Of a DNA stretch of 64,000 nucleotides, positions 41,767 to 53,900 are shown piece by piece; within the stretch, counting starts at the first letter, position 1, and each line of letters starts with the position of its first letter. A program made the translations under genes and the position numbers. Source of the DNA: Streptomyces broussonetiae (GTDB lineage Bacteria > Actinomycetota > Actinomycetes > Streptomycetales > Streptomycetaceae); contig NZ_CP047020.1 in the NCBI RefSeq assembly GCF_009796285.1, forward strand, positions 7,006,001-7,070,000, written 5' to 3'. The notes under the pieces were generated by a model, which saw only the letters and a program-made list of their open reading frames with translations, did not search any database and had not been told where the DNA came from.

Positions 41767-41952
41767 ATGTCAACCGACCAGCGCACCGCCGACGCCCTCA
41801 AGGGACAGCCGGACCCGCTGTCCACCGAGATCCTCCAGCTCCTCGGAGGCGGAGCCACCGCGAGCGGCGCGAGCGCCCTGACCAAGGGCCAGACGAATCA
41901 GATCGCCTGCCCGTTCCACAACCGCACGGCGCCCACCGCGGCCGTCGTCTAG
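41767..41952 (+). CDS. Small peptide gene, possible ribosomal-peptide precursor
   Basis: ATG 41767 gives a 61-residue peptide. The first half is acidic/helical (TADALKGQPDPLSTEILQLL), then Gly-rich GGGATASGAS, then a short polar tail containing one Cys (QTNQIACPFHNRT) and ending TAPTAAVV. A leader, small-residue hinge and core-like tail is the shape of RiPP precursors, but no maturase is adjacent. The start is uncertain: GTG 41755 is in frame and neither start has a good ribosome site. Two perfect hairpins follow directly, supporting a real transcript end. Confidence 0.45.
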   Translation: MSTDQRTADALKGQPDPLSTEILQLLGGGATASGASALTKGQTNQIACPFHNRTAPTAAVV

Positions 41953-41960
41953 GCGGTACC

Positions 41961-42022
41961 CGTCCGGGCGTCCGGACGTCCCATGCAAGCGAAGGCTTCC
42001 CCCGACGGCGGGGAAGCCTTCG
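41961..42022 (+). terminator. Double hairpin behind the small peptide gene
   Basis: Hairpin 1: CGTCCGG/CCGGACG at 41961-41978. Hairpin 2: perfect 13-bp stem, CGAAGGCTTCCCC (41990-42002) with GGGGAAGCCTTCG (42010-42022), 7-base loop, followed by GCATTT. Strong factor-independent terminator shape. Confidence 0.8.
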
Positions 42023-42040
42023 GCATTTCCCGGGGGGAAA

Positions 42041-42833
42041 GTGAAACTCTCATCGTTCGTTCGCCGCGTGGCCAGACTCTGGGCGCTGGCCGGACTCATG
42101 CTCCTCGTCCTGAACCTGCGCGCGGCGATCACCGGCATCTCTGCGATGCTGACTCGCCGTCTGGGCCGTCCCCGCCCTCGTCGCCGCACTGGCATGGGGG
42201 CCGCTCGCGGCACGAGGGCGCCAGGCATCCCACAACTCCCGGGCATTGAACGGGGGTTCGCTGCTGGGATCCCCGCTCGCCTGGGCCGTGGCCGGATTCC
42301 TCGGACTGGTCTCCCTGATGTCCTACGCCCTCATGGCGTGGCTTCCCGAGATCATGCACGCCGACGGCTACGACCAGGCGGAGGCCGGGATGATGGTCTC
42401 CGTCATCCAGATCATCAGCATTCCCCTCGGTCTCGGCATACCCGTTCTCGCGGCACGGCTGAGCACACAGCGGCCTCTCATCACGGGTATCGCGGCGACC
42501 AAGGCGGTGGCCCTGACCGGCGTCGTCCTCGCCCCCGAAGCCGGGTGGCTCTGGATCGTCTTCCTCGGCGTGGCCACCGGCAGCGCCTTTCCGCTGGCCT
42601 TCACCCTGCTGAGCCTGCGCTCCCCCAGTCCCGACGTCGCCGTGCAACTGTCCGGCATGGCGCAGACGACCGGTTATCTGGTGGCCGGACTGGGACCGCT
42701 GGTGACCGGCCTCATGCACAGCTTCACCGGTGGCCGGCGGATGCCCCTGCTGCTTCTGCTCGTCCTCCTGGTGCCGGAAACGACGTTCGGACTGTTCGCC
42801 GGCCGCCCGTCCTTCGTCCGCGCCGCCGGCTGA
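42041..42833 (+). pseudogene. Broken MFS transporter (CynX/NimT type)
   Basis: GTG 42041 behind GGGGGGAAA starts a normal first helix (LWALAGLMLLVLNLRAAITGIS), but after about 38 residues the frame loses its match. The second half resumes in another frame near 42155 (VWAVPALVAALAWGPLAARG) and runs through about six helices (VAGFLGLVSLMSYALMAWLP and on) to 42833. About 150 residues covering helices 2 to 5 or 6 are absent. One internal deletion with frame change explains it. The rest is unmutated, so decay is recent. The second half could start at TTG 42246 but would lack half the transporter. Confidence 0.78.
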
Positions 42834-42836
42834 GAC

Positions 42837-42881
42837 GAGGCCCCGCCGCGCTGCGTGGGACGCGGGGAGCGGTGGGGCCTC
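42837..42881. terminator. Bidirectional terminator between the MFS pseudogene and murA
   Basis: GAGGCCCCGCCGC (42837-42849) pairs with GCGGTGGGGCCTC (42869-42881) with a single G-T pair, between convergent genes. Confidence 0.75.
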
Positions 42882-42899
42882 GGACCGGGCGTGGGTTTC

Positions 42900-44429
42900 C
42901 TAGATGTCCCGGAAGATCTCGATCTGCGCCCCGATCGAGTTCAGGCGCTCGGCGAGATCCTCGTAACCCCGGTTGATGACGTACACGTTGCGCAGGACCG
43001 ACGTGCCCTCGGCCGCCATCATCGCCAGCAGGACGACCACGGCGGGGCGCAGAGCCGGCGGGCACATCATCTCGGCGGCGCGCCAGCGGGTCGGGCCCTC
43101 GACCAGGACCCGGTGCGGGTCCAGCAACTGGAGCCGGCCGCCAAGGCGGTTGAGGTCGGTGAGGTAGATCGCGCGGTTGTCGTAGACCCAGTCGTGGATG
43201 AGGGTCTGGCCCTGTGCGACCGCCGCGATGGCCGCGAAGAACGGGACGTTGTCGATGTTCAGGCCCGGGAACGGCATGGGGTGGATCTTGTCGATCGGGG
43301 CCTCCAGCTTGGAGGGCCGGACGGTCAGGTCCACCAGGCGGGTGCGGCCGTTGTCCGCGCAATACTCGGGGCTGCGGTCGTGGTCGAGGCCCATCTCCTC
43401 CAGGACCGCCAGCTCGATCTCCAGGAACTCGATGGGGACGCGGCGTACGGTCAGTTCGGACTCGGTCACCACCGCGGCGGCCAGCAGGCTCATCGCCTCG
43501 ACCGGGTCCTCGGAGGGGGAGTAGTCGACGTCGACGTCGATGTTCGGCACGCCGTGCACGGTCAGCGTGGTGGTGCCGATGCCCTCGACCTTGACGCCGA
43601 GTGCCTCCAGGAAGAAGCACAGGTCCTGGACCATGTAGTTGGAGGAGGCGTTGCGGATGACCGTGACGCCGTCGTGCCGGGCGGCGGCCAGCAGGGCGTT
43701 CTCGGTCACGGTGTCGCCGCGCTCGGTCAGCACGATCGGCCGGACGGGGCGGACCGTGCGGTCGACCTGCGCGTGGTACTGGCCCTCGGTGGCCGCGATG
43801 TCCAGGCCGAACCGGCGCAGCGCGATCATGTGCGGCTCGATGGTCCGGGTGCCGAGGTCGCAGCCGCCGGCGTACGGCAGCTTGAAGTGGTCCATGCGGT
43901 GCAGCAGCGGGCCGAAGAACATGATGATCGAGCGGGTGCGCACGGCGGCGTCCGCGTCGATCGCCGCCATTTCCAGCTGGGCCGGCGGCACCAGCTCCAG
44001 GTCGACGCCGTCGTTGATCCAGCGGGTGCGCACGCCGATGGAGTTCAGCACCTCCAGCAGGCGGTACACCTCCTCGATGCGGGCCACCCGCCGCAGCACC
44101 GTGCGGCCCTTGTTGAGCAGGGAGGCGCACAGCAGCGCCACACAGGCGTTCTTGCTCGTCTTGACGTCGATGGCACCGGACAGCCGGCGGCCGCCGACGA
44201 CTCGTAGATGCATCGGGCCCGCGTACCCCAGGGAGACGATCTCGCTGTCCAGGGCCTCACCGATACGGGCAATCATCTCAAGGCTGATGTTCTGGTTCCC
44301 CCGCTCGATGCGGTTGACCGCACTCTGACTGGTGCCGAGCGCCTCCGCGAGCTGCGTCTGTGTCCAGCCACGGTGCTGCCGGGCGTCACGGATGAGCTTG
44401 CCGATGCGTACGAGGTAGTCGTCTGCCAT
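42900..44429 (-). CDS. murA: MurA-type UDP-GlcNAc enolpyruvyl transferase with N-terminal XRE DNA-binding domain
   Basis: The 509-residue product is a fusion. Residues about 8-67 are an XRE helix-turn-helix (IRDARQHRGWTQTQLAEALG, SQSAVNRIERGNQNIS). Residues 75-509 are the EPSP-synthase fold with MurA features: TSKNACVALL (Lys93/Asn94, as K22/N23 in E. coli), AGGCDLGTRTIEPH with the catalytic Cys at 190, and EMMCPPALRPAVVVLLAMMAAEG near the end. It would start peptidoglycan precursor synthesis from UDP-GlcNAc and PEP, yet carries a transcription-factor head. A symmetric site lies 12 bp upstream of its own start. It corresponds to the second MurA of streptomycetes, divergent from acnA. Confidence 0.9.
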   Translation of the reverse strand: MADDYLVRIGKLIRDARQHRGWTQTQLAEALGTSQSAVNRIERGNQNISLEMIARIGEALDSEIVSLGYAGPMHLRVVGGRRLSGAIDVKTSKNACVALLCASLLNKGRTVLRRVARIEEVYRLLEVLNSIGVRTRWINDGVDLELVPPAQLEMAAIDADAAVRTRSIIMFFGPLLHRMDHFKLPYAGGCDLGTRTIEPHMIALRRFGLDIAATEGQYHAQVDRTVRPVRPIVLTERGDTVTENALLAAARHDGVTVIRNASSNYMVQDLCFFLEALGVKVEGIGTTTLTVHGVPNIDVDVDYSPSEDPVEAMSLLAAAVVTESELTVRRVPIEFLEIELAVLEEMGLDHDRSPEYCADNGRTRLVDLTVRPSKLEAPIDKIHPMPFPGLNIDNVPFFAAIAAVAQGQTLIHDWVYDNRAIYLTDLNRLGGRLQLLDPHRVLVEGPTRWRAAEMMCPPALRPAVVVLLAMMAAEGTSVLRNVYVINRGYEDLAERLNSIGAQIEIFRDI

Positions 44430-44441
44430 GAGGCTGAGGCT

Positions 44442-44457
44442 ATCTCAGATATGAGAT
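44442..44457. promoter_or_regulatory. ATCTC-N6-GAGAT dyad at the murA start
   Basis: ATCTCAGATATGAGAT, with 6-bp perfect arms ATCTCA/TGAGAT, begins 13 bp before the murA ATG (44429), over its promoter or leader. The half-site and spacing equal the dyad at 44709-44724 in front of acnA. The natural candidate ligand is the XRE domain of the encoded MurA. Confidence 0.6.
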
Positions 44458-44708
44458 GACGCCCGTCAGGGGGGTCCGTTCGGGTGATGACACGTCAATG
44501 ACCAGTGGTTCTGCAGGGAATGTCGAGCACTTGAGCGATTCGTCCGTTAGTCGCCGATAGTTACGAAAGCGGGGAAGGTGGCACATCCTCCCGGCGACGG
44601 AGCGGACCGCACCGCGGTCCGCACTCCCGTGCTGTGGTCCACGCCACCGAAAAACGGCAGGGCGCGGCCCGACCCGGCATGACCATCCGGCGGCCATGTA
44701 CTAGAGTT

Positions 44709-44724
44709 ATCTCGACATCGAGAT
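44709..44724. promoter_or_regulatory. ATCTC-N6-GAGAT dyad in the acnA promoter
   Basis: ATCTCGACATCGAGAT, extending to a perfect 18-bp dyad TATCTCGA-CA-TCGAGATA at 44708-44725. It lies about 130 bp before the acnA start, in the 424-bp divergent region, and shares its half-sites and spacing with the dyad at the murA start. Confidence 0.6.
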
Positions 44725-44766
44725 ATCTGCCAGGCGCACCGCACCCGCCACTCCACTAAGGGTTAC

Positions 44767-44785
44767 CTAACTAAGCCTTACCTTA
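44767..44785. promoter_or_regulatory. Candidate iron box (DmdR1/IdeR type) upstream of acnA
   Basis: The reverse strand of CTAACTAAGCCTTACCTTA matches 13 of 19 positions of the TTAGGTTAGGCTAACCTAA iron box. It is about 70 bp before the acnA GTG, in a short AT-rich island. Iron control of an iron-sulfur aconitase would make sense. The match is moderate and binding is not shown. Confidence 0.4.
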
Positions 44786-44853
44786 GCGGATCGGCCAGAC
44801 CGGCGTGGCGGCACGATGACGGTGGTACGCGCACATCAATGAAGGAGACTGTC

Positions 44854-47571
<2,718 letters not shown>

Positions 47572-47590
47572 GCGGCAGGGACCGGCGGTA

Positions 47591-47627
47591 CAGGGCCGCA
47601 TCCCCGGACTCCGGGGGTGCGGCCCTG
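47591..47627 (+). terminator. acnA terminator hairpin
   Basis: An 18-bp near-perfect stem: CAGGGCCGCATCCCCGGA (47591-47608) with the arm at 47610-47627, one mismatch. It starts 20 bp after the stop. Confidence 0.85.
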
Positions 47628-47890
47628 CGCCGTACCCGGGGCCACGCGCCGGTGCCGTGCCGTACCCGTCGCCCTTCCCCGGACGGAGCACAGGCTTCCC
47701 CCGGGCAACCGGCACAGAATCGGTACATGCCAGGCACCCCCGGGCCCCACGCCCGACCTCCGCAGCGAGCCGGGCCGGACCGAGTTCCGCATCGAGCTGC
47801 CCGCGGCGCAGCCGCAGCCCGCGAGGGCAGAGCCGCCGGCACGGCTGTCCGGGCCGCTGCGCAGCCCCGCCCGACCCGCCCGGCGGCGCC
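47628..47890 (+). other. Gene-free stretch with a possible histidine-kinase 3' scrap
   Basis: No intact gene. One plus-strand frame at about 47755-47820 reads EPGRTEFRIELPAAQ, which resembles the last residues of a sensor kinase ATPase domain, followed by low-complexity Ala/Pro/Arg codons. It has no start or upstream domain and may be chance. Confidence 0.25.
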
Positions 47891-50560
47891 CTACGGCAGT
47901 GGCTGCTCCGCCCAGATCACCTTGCCCTGCGGGCTGTAGCGCACCCCCCAGCGCTCGGTCATCTGCGACACCAGGAACAGGCCCCGGCCGCCCTCGTCGG
48001 TCGTCGCGGCGTACCGCAGGTGCGGCGAGGTGTTGCTTCCGTCGGCCACCTCGCAGATCAGCGCGCGGTCACGGATCAGCCGCAGACGGATCGGATCGGA
48101 TCCGTAGCGGATCGCGTTGGTGACCAACTCGCTCAGCACGAGTTCCGTGCCGAAGCCCAGCTCGGCAAGGCCCCACTCGTCCAGTTTCCCGGCCACGGCC
48201 AGGCGCATGTCCGACACGGCGGCCGGATCGCGGGGCACGTCCCACTCGGCGACCCGGTCGGGCGCCAGCCCCTGGACACGCGCGACGAGCAGCGCGACGT
48301 CGTCCGTGGGCCGGCCGGGCAGCAGCTCGTCCAGTACCGCCTGGCAGCTCTCGTCCGGAGACCGGTCGGGATGGCCCGTCAGTGCCTCCCGCAGCAACTC
48401 CATGCCCACGTCCAGGTCGCGGGTGCGGTCCTCGATGAGGCCGTCGGTGTACAGCACCAGCTGGGTACCGTCGGCCAGGTCCAGCTCGGCCGTCTGGAAC
48501 GGCATCCCCCCGATGCCGAGCGGCGGCCCGGCCGGCAGATCGGCGAAGGTGACGCTTCCGTCGGGGCGGACCAGCGCCGGTGCCAGATGCCCGGCCCGCG
48601 CCATGGTGCAGCGGCGCGTCACCGGGTCGTAGATCGCGTACAGACAGGTGGCGCCGGTGATCTCGCCGACTGCCTCCGCGTCGGCCTCGTCCTGGTCGAT
48701 CCGGCCGACGAGGTCGTCCAGGTGGCCCAGCAGCTCGTCGGGCGGCAGGTCCAGGGTGGAGAAGTTGTGCACCGCGGTGCGCAGCCGTCCCATGGTGGCG
48801 GCCGCGTGCAGACCGTGCCCGACCACGTCGCCGACGACCAGTGCCACCCGGCTCCCCGGCAGGGGGATCACGTCGAACCAGTCCCCGCTCACCCCGGACT
48901 GCGCGGGGATGTAGCGGTACCCGACGTCGAGGGCGCTCTGCTCGGGCAGGGCCCGCGGCAGCAGGCTGCGCTGCAGGGTGACCGCCACCGCGTGCTCACG
49001 GGTGTAGCGACGGGCGTTGTCGATGCTCACCGCGGCGCGGGCCACCAGCTCCTCGGCCAGCGACACGTCCTCCTCGTCGAAGGGTTCCTGCTTGGCCCGG
49101 TAGAAGTTCGCCATGCCCAGCACGACACCACGGGCCCGGATCGGGGCGACGATCAACGACTGGATGCCGTACTCGAGGATCTCGCGGCAGCGCTCGGGAT
49201 CCTGGGCCTGCCAGCCCGGCGAGGCGGACAGGTCGGGCACCAGCTCCGAGCGGCCGCTGCCGTACCCCCGGGCCTGGGGTGTGGACGGCAGGAAATCGAT
49301 CAGCCGGTCCTTCTCGTAGAGCGGATGGTCGTCCCGGATCCCCCGCATGACGATGCGCCGCAGGTCCGTCGCGGTGGTGCCGGGTTCCTCGCCGCGCAGG
49401 ACGGCGTCGGCCAGGTCCACGGTGACGAAGTCGGCGAAACGCGGCACCGCGACCCGAGCCAGCTCGTCCGCGGTGCTGTGCACGTCGAGGGTGGTGCCGA
49501 TGCCCAGACCCGCGTCGTACAGCAGCTTGAGCCGCTCCCGGGCGATCTCCGCCCGGCCGGAGATCGCGCTGAGTTCGGTGGAGTCACGCAGGGTCACCAC
49601 GGTCCCGCCGGGGCCTCCTGGCCCGTCCGTGGGCCGCTGGTTCACCGCCAGCAGCCGATCCCCGGTGAACAGCACCTCGTCGGTGGCCTCGCGTCCCGAG
49701 GAGAGCAGTTCCAAGACGTCCGGGTCGAGGTCCGGCAGCTGGGACACCTGCTGGCCCTCGGCCTCGGCGGGCAGGTCCAGCAGCCGTCTCGCCTCGTCGT
49801 TGACCAGCAGCAGCCGCCCGTCGGCATCGACGATGAGCACTCCTTCCCGCACGGAGTGCAGCACCGCGTCGTGATGCTCGTACATGCGGGTCATCTCGTC
49901 CGGGGCCAGGCTGTGGGTCTGGCGCCGCAACCGCCTGCCCACCAGTGCCGTGCCCCCGGTCGACAGCACGAGCGCTCCTGCCCCTGCCGCCAGGATGATC
50001 GGCACCTGCCGGTCCACCGCGTTGGTGATGTGCTTGACCTTCAGCCCGGCGGAGACGAGACCGACCACCTTGCCGTGGGCGTCGTCGATCGGAACGGTGG
50101 CCTGCTCCTCGTGGCCCAGTGGGCCGTGGACGCTCTCGGTGTAGACCTTGCCGGCCAGCGACGGCCCGATCTGGCCCACGAACCGTTTCCCGATCTTGCT
50201 GGGGATCGGGTGCGTGTAACGGATGCCGTGGGTGTTCATGACGACGATGAAGTCGACGCCCGCAGCCTTGCGCGCCGCCTCGGTGAGCGGCTGCAGGATC
50301 TTGGACGGATCCGGCGTCCGCAGCGCGTCCACGATGCCGGGGGAGTGGGCGAAGGTCTGGGCGACGGCGATGGACCGCCGCCTCGCCTCCGTCCCGGTGT
50401 CCCGTTGCGACTGCAGGAACAGGGCAAGGACGCCGCAGAGGACGAGCACCACGACCAGCGCCACCTGCAGGACGAAGACCTGCCCGGCGACACTGCGCGG
50501 ACTCTTGCCGATCACAGAGCGCCAGGAGAGACGACTGGGTCGGTCCGTCATGTCCGGCAT
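47891..50560 (-). CDS. Membrane-anchored PP2C phosphatase with Cache, PAS, GAF, SpoIIE and HATPase domains
   Basis: The 889-residue product reads in order: TM1 (about 27-48), an extracytoplasmic Cache-like domain (DFIVVMNTHGIRYTHPIPSK, a DcuS/CitA-type pattern), TM2 (about 188-210), PAS (VREGVLIVDADGRLLLVND), GAF (about 345-545), SpoIIE phosphatase (SGDWFDVIPLPGSRVALVVGDVVGHGLHAA, LYTDGLIEDR) and a C-terminal GHKL ATPase (LVLSELVTNAIRYG, DEGGRGLFLVSQM). It probably senses a small carboxylate-like ligand and resets an anti-sigma/anti-anti-sigma switch. The first start (50560) and ATG 50548 are both possible. Partner proteins are not adjacent. Confidence 0.88.
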   Translation of the reverse strand: MPDMTDRPSRLSWRSVIGKSPRSVAGQVFVLQVALVVVLVLCGVLALFLQSQRDTGTEARRRSIAVAQTFAHSPGIVDALRTPDPSKILQPLTEAARKAAGVDFIVVMNTHGIRYTHPIPSKIGKRFVGQIGPSLAGKVYTESVHGPLGHEEQATVPIDDAHGKVVGLVSAGLKVKHITNAVDRQVPIILAAGAGALVLSTGGTALVGRRLRRQTHSLAPDEMTRMYEHHDAVLHSVREGVLIVDADGRLLLVNDEARRLLDLPAEAEGQQVSQLPDLDPDVLELLSSGREATDEVLFTGDRLLAVNQRPTDGPGGPGGTVVTLRDSTELSAISGRAEIARERLKLLYDAGLGIGTTLDVHSTADELARVAVPRFADFVTVDLADAVLRGEEPGTTATDLRRIVMRGIRDDHPLYEKDRLIDFLPSTPQARGYGSGRSELVPDLSASPGWQAQDPERCREILEYGIQSLIVAPIRARGVVLGMANFYRAKQEPFDEEDVSLAEELVARAAVSIDNARRYTREHAVAVTLQRSLLPRALPEQSALDVGYRYIPAQSGVSGDWFDVIPLPGSRVALVVGDVVGHGLHAAATMGRLRTAVHNFSTLDLPPDELLGHLDDLVGRIDQDEADAEAVGEITGATCLYAIYDPVTRRCTMARAGHLAPALVRPDGSVTFADLPAGPPLGIGGMPFQTAELDLADGTQLVLYTDGLIEDRTRDLDVGMELLREALTGHPDRSPDESCQAVLDELLPGRPTDDVALLVARVQGLAPDRVAEWDVPRDPAAVSDMRLAVAGKLDEWGLAELGFGTELVLSELVTNAIRYGSDPIRLRLIRDRALICEVADGSNTSPHLRYAATTDEGGRGLFLVSQMTERWGVRYSPQGKVIWAEQPLP

Positions 50561-50733
50561 GCCGCATTTGTAACACTCATGTTCGCCGGGTGGCTATGCC
50601 CGGCCCGTAAACAGGACAGCTCTGGGCGGACCCGGTGGTCGGTGCACCGGGTCCGCGAGCCGGGCGGGTGAGGGGGGTGGGCGTACCCGCCCGGGTGGTG
50701 CCGGCTTGTGGGATCGACGGAAATCCTGCTCGC

Positions 50734-50745
50734 GACAACGTTGTC
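50734..50745. promoter_or_regulatory. GACAACGTTGTC operator upstream of the first GH92 gene
   Basis: Perfect 12-bp palindrome, 194 bp before the start codon. The identical 12-mer occurs at 58105-58116 before the second GH92 gene. The central CG and symmetry are typical of LacI-family operators. The rest of the 379-bp gap (50561-50939) shows no gene. Confidence 0.7.
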
Positions 50746-50939
50746 TATGACCCGTCCATGGCTCTACCGGCCCAACCGGCAACGCCGTCAACCCACTTGA
50801 GGTAGCCCGACCGGGTGATCGAAGAGGGCGTTTGCGGGGCGCACGCGGCCTTCCGTGGTACGGGTGGCGCACGTTACCGTCCCTGCGGCCTGTGCGACCT
50901 GTGGTGCGCGCCCCGACCGCATGGAGGAAGGGCCGCGTC

Positions 50940-53900
50940 ATGCGCCTGAGACCCACGTCCCTGCTGTTGGCCGTGCTCCTTGCGGCCGGCGGCCTCGCCA
51001 CCCTCGCCCGCGCGGCCGATCCCGCGCCCGCGGGCCTCGTGAAGGACCCGACGTCATACGTCGATCCGCTGATCGGCACCAGGAACGGCGGCGACGTCTT
51101 CCCGGGCGCCGTCGTGCCCCTCGGGATGCTCTCCTGGAGCCCGGAGAACACCCTCGGCGACGCCACCAGGACCGCCGCGCCCGGCGGCTACCAGTACGAC
51201 ACCACCCGCATCCGGGGCTTCAGCCTCACCCACATGTCCGGCACCGGCTGCGCAGGCGGCAGCGGCGACATCCCCTTCTTCCCGTACGCCGGCAGGGTCA
51301 CCTCCTCGCCGGCCGGCGACACCCCGGACGCCGTCTACGCCTCGGACTTCGCCCACGGCGACGAGACCGCCGAACCCGGGCACTACAAGGTCGCCATGGC
51401 CTCCGCAGTCACGGCCGACCTCACCGCCACCGCGCACACCGGCTCGGCCCGCTTCACCTTCCCGGCCGGCAAGCCCGCCTCGCTGCTGGTGCGCACCGCC
51501 AACTCCGAGGTGGGATCGCAGGACTCCACCGTGAGGATCGACCCGAGGACCCGCACCGTCTCCGGCTCGGTCACCTCCGGCGGCTTCTGCGGCCACCTCG
51601 ACCCCGAAGGCCGGCGCGCCTACTACACCCTGTACTTCACCGCCCACTTCGACCGCGCCTTCCGGAGCGTGGGCACCTGGCGGGACGACAGGCTGAACTC
51701 CGGGTCCCTGACCGCGTCCGGCGGCACCGGCGGCTTCGCGCACGGCGGACGGCCCGTCGCGGGCAGGGGCGCCGGCGGTTACGTCGAGTTCGCACCCGGC
51801 GCCGGGCCGGTCGGTGTCAAGGTCGGCATCTCCTACGTCAGCCGGCAGTCCGCCGAGGCCAACCTCGCCGCCGAGAACCCACCGGACCGCTCCTTCGACG
51901 CGACCGCGTCCGCCGCCCGCCGGGCCTGGCGCGAACGGCTGGGGGCCCTGCGCGTCGCGGGCGGCACGGACGCCGACCGCACCACCTTCTACACCGCGCT
52001 GTACCACGCGCTGCTCCACCCGAACGTGATCAGCGATGCCGACGGCAGGTACCGCGGCAGCGACGGCCGGGTGCACCGGGTCGGTCACGGCCACCGCGCC
52101 CAGTACGGCACCTTCTCCGGCTGGGACGTCTACCGCGACCAGGTGCAGATGCTCACCCTCCTCGACCCGCGCACCGGATCCGACATCGCCCAGTCGCTGT
52201 ACGAGCTGGCCCGGCAGCACGGCGGGGTCTGGGACCGCTGGCTGCACGGCGCGAGCGGCACGCACGTCATGAACGGCGACCCCTCGCCGACCGCGCTGGC
52301 CGGCATCCACGCCTTCGGCGGCACCGACTTCGATCTGCGCGGCGCGCTGGACTCGCTCGTGCGGGCGGCCACCGTGCCGACCGAGCAGGACCTCTCCCCG
52401 GCGGGCAGGCCGGTGCTGTCCGCCGGCCAGCGGCCCTCGCTCGACAAGTACCTGAAGCTGCACTACATGCCGAGCGCCTCCAACGCCTGGGGCGGCGCCG
52501 CCGAGACCCTGGAGATGTCCATGGCCGACTTCTCGCTCTCACGGCTCGCCGCGGCGGCAGGGGAGAAGGACGTACAGGCCGCCTTCGCCCGCCGCGCCCA
52601 GTGGTGGCAGAACACCTTCGACGTGGCCGCCGACCGGGGCGGCGGCTACATCGCCAACCGCAGGGCCGACGGCAGCTGGGTCACCGGTTTCACCCCCGAC
52701 ACCGGCAGCGGCTTCGTGGAGGGTACGGCGGCCCAGTACACCTGGATGGTCCCGCACGATCCCGCCGGGCTCTTCGCCGCGCTCGGCGGCAGACAGCGGG
52801 CGCTCGCCCGGCTGGACGACTTCTTCCACACGGCCGACGGCGGCTGGGCCCTCACCGGCGCCGGCGGCACCAAGTCGGAGCTGGACAACGAGCCGTCGAT
52901 CAACGTGCCCTACCTGTACGACTACGCGGGCGCGCCGTACCGGACCCAGCGGACGGTGCGGGCCGCAATGCGGCAGCTGTGGTCGGCCGGGCCGGGCGGC
53001 ATCCCCGGCAACGACGACCTCGGCGCGATGTCGTCCTGGTACGTCTTCTCGGCTCTCGGCATGTACCCACAGGTACCTTCCCGGGCCGAACTGGTCCTGG
53101 CGTCACCGCTGTTCGAGCGGATCGAGATCCACCGCCCGCAGGGCAACGACATCTCCGTCCGCGCGGCCGGCGCCGCCGCCGGCGCGCCGTACGTCCGCTC
53201 CCTGAAGCTCAACGGCCTTGTCCACGACCGGCCTTGGCTCCCGGCCTCCTTCGTCCGGGACGGCGGCCGCCTCGACTACACCCTGTCCACCACCCCGGAC
53301 CCCGGCTGGGGGACCGGCGGCGCGCCGCCGTCCTTCCGTGAGGGCGAGCAGCCGTACCAGCTCGGTGTCGGCCCCACCACGGCCGTGCTCGCGCCCGGGG
53401 GCAGGACGAAGGTCGGCATCCGGGCGCTGTCGATGACCGGCGCCACCGGGCCCGAGGCGCGCTTCACGGTGCGGGTCCCGGCCGGCGTCACGGCCACGCC
53501 GGCCGAGGGCGCGGTCACCGGCGGCGCCCGGGAGATCACCCTGACCGCAGCGAAAGACGTCCCGCAGGGCTTCGCCGACGTCCAGGTCACGGTGGTCTCG
53601 GGCGGCACCTCCTCCCGGCAGCCGGTCACGCTGGCCGTGGCCGCCCCGGGCACCCTTCTCGCCGCCTACGACCACAGCGGCATCTCCGACGACACCGGCG
53701 AGCGCGACGAGGCCGACTACGACGGCGGCGGCCGGAGCTACTCCCGCCAGGCCCTTGCGGCGGCCGGTCTCACCGGGGGCGTCCAGGGTGCGGTCGGCGG
53801 CCTGGCCTTCGTCTGGCCCGACTCGCCCGACGGCCGCCCGGACAACGCCTCGGCCGCCGGTCAGACCATCCAACTTCCCACTCCTGTACGCCGGTTGCGG

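Noticed and set aside
36179..41952. Treating the oxygenase operon and the 61-residue peptide as one RiPP cluster
   Set aside because: The peptide is separated by a minus-strand gene, no leader-binding domain or cyclase is present, and the decarboxylase and GNAT fit free amino-acid chemistry better.
42246..42833. A functional half-size transporter starting at 42246
   Set aside because: It would start mid-protein with a TTG and no ribosome site, and helix 1 with its own ribosome site is found just upstream in another frame.
47755..47820. A histidine kinase pseudogene
   Set aside because: Only about 15 residues resemble a kinase end and no other domain is present, too little to call.
47657..50671. 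A 1004-codon plus-strand frame opposite the PP2C gene
   Set aside because: Arg/Gln/His-rich with no motifs, whereas the minus frame has five recognisable domains.
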